Source: Candidatus Eiseniibacteriota bacterium
GTDB lineage: Bacteria; Eisenbacteria; RBG-16-71-46; JAGVPR01
NCBI GenBank assembly: GCA_020052115.1
Contig: JAGVPR010000349.1
Location: 1-21,987, forward strand
Length of the DNA: 21,987 nucleotides
Reading direction: 5' to 3'
Program-made: the position numbers and the translations under genes
The notes under the pieces: generated by a model
Databases searched by the model: none
What the model was told of the DNA's origin: nothing
The model's input: only the letters and a program-made list of their open reading frames with translations
Shown here: positions 7,845-14,877 of the stretch, piece after piece
Layout: every line of letters begins with the position of its first letter
Numbering within the stretch: position 1 is the stretch's first letter

Positions 7845-9013
7845 TCGTTGTCTCCCCAGAGCTTGATGGAGTCCGCAAAGGTCCCGGCTTGCTCCCGGAA
7901 CTGCTGAAACTGCCCCGTGTTCTCCGAGAACTGAAACGCGATGCATGGGATGGCGTCCGCTTCCGCTCCCGCGCGGAGCATCGGGCGATCCAGCAACGCC
8001 GGATCGCAGAAGCTCGCGGCCGCGAAGATGATGCCGTCGGCGCGCGCGGCTTCGACGCGCTCCTTCATGAGGCGGCGCTTGCCGTCTTGCGACGCCTCGA
8101 AGAGCACGGGGCTTCTCACGGTGTCATGGAGCAGGGCATTCGTCAATTGGCGTACAGGATCCCCGTCGGTGGGGACGTCGCTCATGAGGAACCGGTTGCC
8201 GAGCAAGAAGTCGTCGTCCACGATGTAGCAGCCGGCGCGTTCGATCGTCTTGATCAGTCCGAGCGGAGGCTGTTCGCAGAAAGCCCCGGCGACGATGACG
8301 CGGCTCTTGTCCTTTCTCGCGCCGGGCTGCTCCTCCGCGGCTGCCAGGTAGGCCCGCGCTTTGTCGAGGAACGTCTCCACGGGAACCACTTCGGCTGCCC
8401 GAAGGAGTGAATACAGCTCCTCGGTGGGGACGGCCCACGGGCGCTCGCGGCGCACGCGGTAGAGCTCGCGCACCATGCTTCTCAGGCTGTTACAGAGCCT
8501 GATGGCCTGCCTGATGTCGTCCTCGCCCGCCGGGCGGCCGGAGACGGCGCCGAGGTCGCGAAGAAGGCCGCGCATCTCCCCCTCCCAGAAGAGGCCGCCC
8601 GTCTCGGTTCCTGTCACCTGCGGCAGGTCCAGGTAGCGAACGACGACATCGGGATACATCACCTTCCACATCCCGGAGAGGTTGCGTATCACGTCGCAGG
8701 TGGATGGGAATAGAAGCGCCGAAAGGAAATCCAGGCGTCCCGTCTGCGCCAGCTCGATCACCGATCGCGGCAGGTGACAGATATACGATTGGTAGAACGC
8801 ATCGCCCCGGATGATCTCGAGGCGATCGCCCCCGCCGTGAATCCCCACGGGAAGAAGGCCGCTCGCCAGGATGACCTCCTTCGGCGCATACACCGGGAGG
8901 TAGCCGCAAGCCTTGCGTCCCGGGTTCTCGGCGAGCCACTCCCGCGCGATCCCGAAGTCGAGATCGTCGCAGACTCGCATCGCCCAGTCGGTGATGTCGG
9001 ATCGTGTCGGCAC
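7841..9013 (-). CDS. bcrC: Benzoyl-CoA reductase subunit C (catalytic)
   Basis: This 390-residue protein closely resembles BcrC/BadD throughout, for example KEVILASGLLPVGIHGGGD, GDAFYQSYICHLPRS, FPSTCDVIRNLSGMWK and GAFCEQPPLGLIKTIE. Cluster ligand candidates are C79, C106 and C336 (ASFCDPAL). It forms the substrate-reducing core with BcrB, which dearomatises benzoyl-CoA to the 1,5-dienoyl-CoA. I chose the GTG at 9013 because GGGGGA lies 4 nt upstream (GGGGGACGAAGTG) and the residual extension further upstream crosses the had stop region. The gap to the had stop is 34 nt. Confidence 0.92.
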   Translation of the reverse strand: MPTRSDITDWAMRVCDDLDFGIAREWLAENPGRKACGYLPVYAPKEVILASGLLPVGIHGGGDRLEIIRGDAFYQSYICHLPRSVIELAQTGRLDFLSALLFPSTCDVIRNLSGMWKVMYPDVVVRYLDLPQVTGTETGGLFWEGEMRGLLRDLGAVSGRPAGEDDIRQAIRLCNSLRSMVRELYRVRRERPWAVPTEELYSLLRAAEVVPVETFLDKARAYLAAAEEQPGARKDKSRVIVAGAFCEQPPLGLIKTIERAGCYIVDDDFLLGNRFLMSDVPTDGDPVRQLTNALLHDTVRSPVLFEASQDGKRRLMKERVEAARADGIIFAAASFCDPALLDRPMLRAGAEADAIPCIAFQFSENTGQFQQFREQAGTFADSIKLWGDNE

Positions 9014-9047
9014 TTCGTCCCCCAGCCTGCTTCGGCCGCTTGATGCC

Positions 9048-10130
9048 CTACATCTTTCCGGGTGTGAGCACGGCGCGCCGCTCGAGTTCGCCGTGATGAG
9101 CGGCCTCGAAGACGGCGTTGATGTCGTCGAGCGGATGCTTCTCGACGAAGGGCCGCACCCGGATGCGCCCATCGGCGATCCATGACAGCACTTCGGGATA
9201 GAGAACGGGATCGCAACCCCAGTTGCCATGCAGCGTGGCATCGAACGCCATCAGGTTGCTCAGCCGGACCTCGAGCTTGTCCATCGTGAATCCGACGATG
9301 CTGAGCGTCGCGCCCTGGCCGAGGAGATTGAACGCGGTTTCCTGGCCGGCGCGTGTGCCCGAGGTCTCGAAGATCTTCCAGAGGACCCCCGGGACGCCGA
9401 TCCGGCCGGTCTCCTCCTTGATGCGCACGCGGATCGCCTTGGTATCCAGGCCTGTGACATCAATCGCCGCGTCCGCGCCCGCGCTGCGGGCCGTTTCTAG
9501 CTTGTGAGCGTGGATGTCGAGCGCGATGACGCGCGCGCCGGCGGCATGCGCGATCTGGACGCCGTGAACGCCGATTCCCCCGACGCCGATGAAGATGGCC
9601 AGCTCCCCGGCGGCCAGCCCCGAGCGGCGCACCGCCTGAAACGGCGTCGTCACGGCATCGGCGACGATGGCCAGCTCCCAGAGATCGGTCGTCCGCAACA
9701 CGTTCGCTCCGATGGGGCACACGTAGCGGGCCGGCACCAGGACGTGCGTGGCGAATCCGCCGTTTCGGTCGTTCCCCGGCATGATCTGGCGCGAGCAGAT
9801 CCTTCGATGGCCCGCGCGACAGAGATCGCAGATTCCGCAAGGCAGGACTGCGGGAACGAGGACCGGTCTTCCAACGAGGTCCGGATCCACTCCCTCGCCG
9901 GCCTCCCTCACGATTCCGCTGATCTCGTGACCGAGCACCAGCGGCAGTTCCGCGCGCGTCTTGACGCCCAGATGCAAAAAGGAAATGTCCGTGTGACAAA
10001 CGCCGCATCCGGCGACCTCGACGAGAACCTCCCCTTGGGGCGGGGAGGGCAGGGGGATGCGCCGCTTCTCGAACGGCTTTCCCCGTTCGACCATGAACCA
10101 CGCATCAAGGGTCCCGCCGGATCCGTTCAT
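9048..10130 (-). CDS. had: 6-hydroxycyclohex-1-ene-1-carbonyl-CoA dehydrogenase
   Basis: A 360-residue zinc-dependent medium-chain alcohol dehydrogenase. Catalytic-zinc residues C45 (GVCHTD) and H68 (GHE) and the structural-zinc cysteines C98, C101, C104 and C112 are present. The NAD-binding loop is GVGGIG (182-187), with the acidic residue D205 after the second strand favouring NAD over NADP. Length and placement directly ahead of bcrC fit Had, which oxidises the allylic alcohol made by Dch to 6-oxocyclohex-1-ene-1-carbonyl-CoA. The ATG immediately follows the ligase stop (TAGATG). The assignment to Had rather than another alcohol dehydrogenase rests on overall similarity plus operon context, and I consider it strong. 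Confidence 0.88.
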   Translation of the reverse strand: MNGSGGTLDAWFMVERGKPFEKRRIPLPSPPQGEVLVEVAGCGVCHTDISFLHLGVKTRAELPLVLGHEISGIVREAGEGVDPDLVGRPVLVPAVLPCGICDLCRAGHRRICSRQIMPGNDRNGGFATHVLVPARYVCPIGANVLRTTDLWELAIVADAVTTPFQAVRRSGLAAGELAIFIGVGGIGVHGVQIAHAAGARVIALDIHAHKLETARSAGADAAIDVTGLDTKAIRVRIKEETGRIGVPGVLWKIFETSGTRAGQETAFNLLGQGATLSIVGFTMDKLEVRLSNLMAFDATLHGNWGCDPVLYPEVLSWIADGRIRVRPFVEKHPLDDINAVFEAAHHGELERRAVLTPGKM

Positions 10131-12041
10131 CTAGGATTCCTCCTCATCTGGAAATACGAAGAGGCCGCATTCATGGCAGCGATCCAGCGTGAGCGCCTTG
10201 CCGCGAAAGCAGAAACGCGGATCGGGCGATAACCGCATGACCCGGCGCATGAAACGGCAGTCGCAGTCGCCGCTCGGCTGATAGACCGCGTCAATGTACT
10301 CTTTGTAACTTCCCAGCACGTTCGCGACGCGCACCTTGAGCGACGGCGTCAACTCGCCGTTTTCAATCGAGAGAAGGCGGCCGACCACGACGAACGCCCC
10401 GATCCTCTCGTAACGCACGGGATGCGTCTCGTTCAGCTCCCTGACGGCCTGCTCGAAGGACTCCTTCACCACGCGATCGGCCCGCTCCCTGTCGTCGCCG
10501 AACTCGCTCTCGATGAGCGGCAGGTTCGGGAAGATGAGCGCGGTCAACCGGTCCTGCGCCGCGCCGGCGATCACGACATGCCGGATGTATGGGCTTCGCC
10601 CCGCGAGACAGTTCTCGAGCGGCGAGGGGATCACGCGCTCGCCGTTCAAGAGCTTGAAGATCCGATCCTTTCGCGCGATGAGGCGAAGCGCGTTGCCGAC
10701 GATCTCCCCGAGATCGCCGGTCCTGAACCACCCGTCACCCGGGAGGACGCGCCGGGTCTCGTCGGGATTCTCGAAGTACTCGCGCATCACATTGGGGCCG
10801 CGGACGAGAATCTCGCCGTCATCCGCCAGCCGGATCTCGACCTCGGGGATCGGGTAGCCCACGACGCCGGGCACCGAGCGCGGCTCGCGCAGGTCGGTGG
10901 TGGTGCAACACGGCGAGGTTTCGGTGAGCCCCCAGCCTTCGGCGACGGGGATCTTCCGCTCGGCGAAATACGACGAGATACCGGCCGGAAGAGGGGCGGC
11001 CGCCGTGAAGACGAATTTCATGCCCTCGGGGAAGATCTCCTTCTCCTCGTCGGGATGAAGCCGTGCGTGATCCACCAGCTGCTGGTAGATCGTGGGCACG
11101 CTGAAGTACACGGTGGGCTTCACCGACTTCCAGTTCTGCAAGAGCAGAGGGAAATCGCGGCCCAGGCTGTCATCAATCGCGACCGGGGCGCCGTTGTAGA
11201 GCGCCGTGTATTTCTCGAATATTCCCCCGAAGCTGTGGTGCCACGGCAGGTACGAGAGGAAGCGGTCCTCCGGGCCGATGGACCAAATGCGCGCAAACGC
11301 CCGCTGCTGCGACAGGATGTTGTCGTGACAGAGCAGCACCCCCTTCATTTCCCCGCCGGTGCCCGAGGTGTACATCATGAGAGATGCATCGTCGGGCCGA
11401 ACATCCGCGGCGCATCGCTGAAAGGCGCCTGCGGTCCCGCGCGCTCTTCCCCGAGCGAGCGCTTCGCCGTATTCGAGCACGGCTTTCGGCCGATCACTCT
11501 CGAGAATGGAGGAAGGCACCGGATCGAAGGAGACGATGAGGCCGACGCCGGCGCTCCCTGCGATCTTCTCGGCTTGTTCGCGATCCGCGAGGACGATCGC
11601 GGAAGGCCGGGCGAGCCGGATCAGCGCGCGCGTCTGCTCCGCGTGATAACCCGCGAAGATCGGAACGTAGATCGCTCCGACGCTCATCGTCGCGAACTCG
11701 GTGACGAGCATCTCCGCGCGGTTACGGGAGAGGATGACGATGCGATCGCCCTTCCGGATGCCGTGCGCGAGGAAGCACTCTCCGAGCGAGACCACGTCTT
11801 CCCTGAAGCGGCGCCAGCTCCGATCCTCGTACCGGCCGTCCGCTTTCGCGCTGAACGCCGGACGCTCCCCGAAGCGGGCCGCATTGCGGTTCAGGAGATC
11901 GGGGATCGTCTCGCGGGATCCCGCGGGCGCAAGACTCGAGCGAAGCGTTCTCCCTTCGCGAATCGTGGTATCGGAGAGCGCCCGCGTCACCACCGTGGAG
12001 GCGCCGGGAGGAGACGGCTCGGCGCGCGTCTTACGCTCCAT
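10131..12041 (-). CDS. AMP-forming acyl-CoA ligase (FadD-like) with a Cys-rich C-terminal tail
   Basis: This 636-residue adenylate-forming enzyme activates a carboxylic acid with ATP and CoA. The phosphate-binding motif is YTSGTGGEMKGV, followed by SYLPWHHSFGG, the GWGLTETSP adenine motif, GWFRTGDLGE and the hinge RKDRIFKLLNGE. Overall it resembles the long FadD15-type ligases more than the roughly 525-residue benzoate-CoA ligases, so the substrate may be an aromatic acid, an alicyclic acid or a fatty acid. The last 45 residues are unusual: C593, C595, C611 and C622-x-x-C625 form a possible zinc or iron-sulfur site not normal for this family. A good GGAGG precedes the ATG at 12041, which overlaps the ATPase gene upstream by 11 nt. 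It may supply benzoyl-CoA or feed the second radical module beside it. Confidence 0.85.
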   Translation of the reverse strand: MERKTRAEPSPPGASTVVTRALSDTTIREGRTLRSSLAPAGSRETIPDLLNRNAARFGERPAFSAKADGRYEDRSWRRFREDVVSLGECFLAHGIRKGDRIVILSRNRAEMLVTEFATMSVGAIYVPIFAGYHAEQTRALIRLARPSAIVLADREQAEKIAGSAGVGLIVSFDPVPSSILESDRPKAVLEYGEALARGRARGTAGAFQRCAADVRPDDASLMMYTSGTGGEMKGVLLCHDNILSQQRAFARIWSIGPEDRFLSYLPWHHSFGGIFEKYTALYNGAPVAIDDSLGRDFPLLLQNWKSVKPTVYFSVPTIYQQLVDHARLHPDEEKEIFPEGMKFVFTAAAPLPAGISSYFAERKIPVAEGWGLTETSPCCTTTDLREPRSVPGVVGYPIPEVEIRLADDGEILVRGPNVMREYFENPDETRRVLPGDGWFRTGDLGEIVGNALRLIARKDRIFKLLNGERVIPSPLENCLAGRSPYIRHVVIAGAAQDRLTALIFPNLPLIESEFGDDRERADRVVKESFEQAVRELNETHPVRYERIGAFVVVGRLLSIENGELTPSLKVRVANVLGSYKEYIDAVYQPSGDCDCRFMRRVMRLSPDPRFCFRGKALTLDRCHECGLFVFPDEEES

Positions 12042-12876
12042 CGTCCCTCCTTCCGGCCTCGTCCAGCTCGCGGGCCAGAAGCGCCGCGCCGAACGCTCCC
12101 ATCTCCTGCGGGTGAGGCGGCACCAGCACCTCGCACTCGAGGTACTGCTCGAAGAGCTTCACGACGACCGGATGATGCGCGACCACGCCCCCCGTCGCGA
12201 CCACGCGCCCCGCGAAGACATCCATCTCGAGCACGCGCTTCACCACCGACTTGTAGGCCGCGCGCGCCAAGTCCGCCGGGCGTTTACCCTGGCGAATGGC
12301 AGCCAGGAGTTCGGTGCCCGAGAACACGGTGCAGAAGCTCCCCAGCTCGATCTCCTCCTGATAAGCGACCGCCAGGTCGTGCAACCGCGCCGTCGGCACG
12401 GCCAGGCGAAGAGCCATCTCATCGAGGAAGCTGCCGGTCCCGGCCGCGCACTTTCGATTCATCTTGTGGCCGATTCGATGTCCCTGCGCATCGAGGTGGA
12501 TCACCTTCGCATCCTGCCCCCCGATGTCAATGATCGTGAGCGCGCCTTCGACATGATGGCGCACGCCGCGAGCATGACAATCGAGCTCGGTCCTGGTGCC
12601 GTCGGCGAACGGAACGGCATGCCGGCCGAATCCCGTCGCGCGGATCCCCGAGAGGGCCGGGCGATCCACCCCCGCACGGCCTAGCGCGAGCGACAGCGCC
12701 TCCTCGGCCGCGACCGGCAGGTCCGCGGCGGTCCGCACGACGGCCTGGCCGAGAACGGCCGCTGCGTTGTCAATCACCACGGCCTTCGTCGTCCAGGATC
12801 CCGAGTCGACCCCCGCATAGCGGGGATCGCCCGCATCCCTTCGCCGCGTCCCGCGATCCGAGCCAATGTCGTTCAT
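12031..12876 (-). CDS. BadF/HgdC-type ATPase (activator of second module, intact motifs)
   Basis: At 281 residues this has the size of 2-hydroxyacyl-CoA dehydratase activators (HgdC, HadI) rather than BcrA. Key elements are all present: GVDSGSWTTK (22-31), IIDIGGQDAKVI (115-126), cluster cysteines C143 (MNRKCAAGTGSF) and C182 (GSFCTVFSG), ATGG (227-230) and a closing GAFGAALLA. It should bind ATP and a shared [4Fe-4S] cluster and donate electrons to the neighbouring dehydratase-like subunits. The ATG at 12876 overlaps the stop of the upstream catalytic-subunit gene as ATGA. A longer in-frame extension was rejected for this reason. The first 18 residues are Arg/Asp-rich and probably flexible. 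The likely partner is the divergent ATPase at 14092-14877. Confidence 0.87.
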   Translation of the reverse strand: MNDIGSDRGTRRRDAGDPRYAGVDSGSWTTKAVVIDNAAAVLGQAVVRTAADLPVAAEEALSLALGRAGVDRPALSGIRATGFGRHAVPFADGTRTELDCHARGVRHHVEGALTIIDIGGQDAKVIHLDAQGHRIGHKMNRKCAAGTGSFLDEMALRLAVPTARLHDLAVAYQEEIELGSFCTVFSGTELLAAIRQGKRPADLARAAYKSVVKRVLEMDVFAGRVVATGGVVAHHPVVVKLFEQYLECEVLVPPHPQEMGAFGAALLARELDEAGRRDDGA

Positions 12877-14102
12877 CGTTCCGCCAGCTGCTCCACGAAT
12901 CCCTCGATGCTCGTGCGCGACTGCTCCGGCGAATAGCACCGCAGATCGCATTGATCCCCTTCGATGGTGACGGAGGGGATGCCGTAGCGCTCCCGGAGCC
13001 GCCGAGGCATGCCGTAACGCGCGTTGGAGTTGTTGGGACAGGTGCGGCTGTCGTGGAAGACGACGCCGTCGAGATGAAACCGCTCGACCATCTGCGCGAT
13101 GTACTGCTCCTTCGGACCTTCGGCACGCGCGATGAAGAGCTCGAGCGAGGCGCGCGCCATGGAGCGGAACGGATCAGCAGGATCCAGCGCGTCGAAGATC
13201 CAGCTGTTGCAGTAGGTGGAGGCCGCCACGCAGGCTCCCTGTTCCGCGAAGAGCGTTGCGTGCTCGCGAAGTCTGCCCCAGATCGGCATCCCGTCCCAGT
13301 AAAGCCTGTGACGCTCGCCGCTCACGGCGGGGATTCCGCCGGCGTTCCGCTCCTCGAGTTCCGCGAGAAACAGACGGTAGTAGTCGCAGGCGTCCTTCGT
13401 GCCGCGAAGCACGACGGCCGGAGCCATCTGGATGGTCCCATCGAAGAACGTGAGAGGGGAGGGGCGGTGCGCCGCCGAAAACAGGCACGCCTTCCAGAGA
13501 TCGGAGCACTCTCTCGAAAGCCGCACCGCTTCCTCGAGGCGGCTTGCGTCGAGCCTTCTCCCGGCGATCTCTTCCAGCGCAAGCACGAGGGATTCCATCT
13601 GGCGCGCAACGGCGGTGACGTGATCGTCGGTGATGTCATCCAAGCCGCGGAAGGACGTGATGCCCGCAACCGGGACGTTCCACTCCCGCCCGTAGAATTC
13701 GAACCAGTCCTTCACGTCGCGACACTGGTTCGTGTTGTAGACGAGCACGTCCGGGCGCGGCACGCCCAAGCCGTAGTTCTCGAGCGGCGTGCTCCCGCTG
13801 AGAAACGCGCCGATGTCCGAGGTCATGTAGGAGCAGACGTCCTGCGAATAGCCGAGGGCGTGCGCTTTGGGCATGCCGTCGTTGGCGCGACGCGAGGCGC
13901 CGAGCATGGCCCCGTGATTCTCCGGGAAATACACCTCGAAGCCGAGCGCTCGGAGGATCTCGGCGGGCCCCACGCTCGTACACCACGCGAGCGGCACGCT
14001 CTTCTCGCCGACCGCGCGCCCGACGCGGGCGAAATACTCCCCGAGCAACTCTCTCATCCGCCCGGTGGAACGAAACTCGAGGCGGCGGGTTTCAGGAGGC
14101 AT
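12873..14102 (-). CDS. 2-hydroxyacyl-CoA dehydratase/BCR-like catalytic subunit with full Cys set
   Basis: This 409-residue protein belongs to the HgdB/FldB/BcrB fold. It aligns by eye with BcrB of the same operon at the three ligand positions: C90 (SQDVCSYMTSDIG), C127 (NTNQCRDVKDWFE) and C355 (DSRTCPNNS). A further cysteine sits at 41 (AWCTS). It can therefore hold a [4Fe-4S] cluster and receive electrons from the adjacent ATPase. It is clearly paralogous to the C-terminal half of the fused protein at 14874-17204. The ATG at 14102 has GGGAGG upstream and overlaps the preceding ATPase gene by 11 nt. It could be a dehydratase of an (R)-2-hydroxyacyl-CoA or part of a second aryl-CoA reductase. 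Sequence alone does not separate these. Confidence 0.87.
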   Translation of the reverse strand: MPPETRRLEFRSTGRMRELLGEYFARVGRAVGEKSVPLAWCTSVGPAEILRALGFEVYFPENHGAMLGASRRANDGMPKAHALGYSQDVCSYMTSDIGAFLSGSTPLENYGLGVPRPDVLVYNTNQCRDVKDWFEFYGREWNVPVAGITSFRGLDDITDDHVTAVARQMESLVLALEEIAGRRLDASRLEEAVRLSRECSDLWKACLFSAAHRPSPLTFFDGTIQMAPAVVLRGTKDACDYYRLFLAELEERNAGGIPAVSGERHRLYWDGMPIWGRLREHATLFAEQGACVAASTYCNSWIFDALDPADPFRSMARASLELFIARAEGPKEQYIAQMVERFHLDGVVFHDSRTCPNNSNARYGMPRRLRERYGIPSVTIEGDQCDLRCYSPEQSRTSIEGFVEQLAER

Positions 14103-14877
14103 CGAGACCCTCCCAGGCGACGAGTGCGGCTCCCAGCGCTCCCGCGAAGATCGGCTCGGGGATCGCGCGAACCGACATGCCAGTGCGCGCGGAGAGTGAT
14201 TTGAGAACGCCGGGGAAATACTCGGCCACGCCGCCGGTCACGATCAGAGGCTCCGCGAAACCGCCGATCTCGAGCACCCGTTCGGCGACCGATTGCATGC
14301 AGCCGAGCGCGATCTCGGATGGGCTCACGCCTTCGCGGAGGCGCTCGAGGACATCCGAGCCTCCGAACACGGAACAGCAGCTTCCGATCGCGGCCGGCTC
14401 TTCGGCCGCCGCGGCCAGCTCCTCCAACCGCGTAGGATGAACGTCGAGGTGCCGGGCGGCGAACATGAGAAAGGTGCCGATTCCGACCGCGCACTTGCGG
14501 ACGGACCGGCTGGCGCCCGGCACTCCAGCATCATCGCAATGGACCACTCGCGGCTCCCGCCCGCCGATGTCAATCACGGTCATGGCCCCTCGGTGGTGCC
14601 AGTACGCTCCGGCGACATGGCACGTCGTCTCACCCGCAAGCCGTACGGCCATGGGCGCGCAGCGGGCGCCGAAGCCCGTTGTGCAAATGCCGGCGAGATC
14701 GGACAGAGCGACTTCGGCTTCGTCCAATGCGGCGCTCATCACCTCGTGCACGCGGTCGCGGAAGGCGCCTCGCGTGGGTAGCACGGAGCGTCCGAGGATC
14801 TTCCCCCCGTCCGCGAGGATGATCGCCTTCACGCACTCGGCGCCGATATCCACGCCCGCGACCGCGCGGCCGGTCAT
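14092..14877 (-). CDS. Divergent BadF/HgdC-type ATPase with altered phosphate motifs
   Basis: This 261-residue activator-like protein keeps both cluster ligand positions, C129 (VRKCAVGIG) and C167/C168 (GSCCSVFGG), and the fold markers TGGVAEY (214-220) and FAGALGAALVA. Its nucleotide motifs differ from the family. The first loop reads GVDIGAECVK (8-17) where GxDxGSTxxK is expected, and the second reads DIGGREPR (103-110) where DIGGQDxK is expected. It may therefore bind the shared cluster but hydrolyse ATP poorly. The ATG at 14877 overlaps the fused gene upstream as ATGA, and the 3' end overlaps the next catalytic-subunit gene by 11 nt. It probably forms a heterodimer with the intact ATPase at 12031-12876. 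Confidence 0.83.
   Translation of the reverse strand: MTGRAVAGVDIGAECVKAIILADGGKILGRSVLPTRGAFRDRVHEVMSAALDEAEVALSDLAGICTTGFGARCAPMAVRLAGETTCHVAGAYWHHRGAMTVIDIGGREPRVVHCDDAGVPGASRSVRKCAVGIGTFLMFAARHLDVHPTRLEELAAAAEEPAAIGSCCSVFGGSDVLERLREGVSPSEIALGCMQSVAERVLEIGGFAEPLIVTGGVAEYFPGVLKSLSARTGMSVRAIPEPIFAGALGAALVAWEGLDAS

Noticed and set aside
6606..7907. 433-codon plus-strand open frame antisense to bcrB
   Set aside because: Shadow of bcrB, whose conserved cysteines and overlaps with its neighbours are decisive.
10422..12533. 703-codon plus-strand open frame antisense to the ligase and ATPase
   Set aside because: It is a GC-driven shadow: the opposite strand encodes clear enzymes with intact motifs, and this translation is Arg/Pro/Gly/His-rich without any domain.
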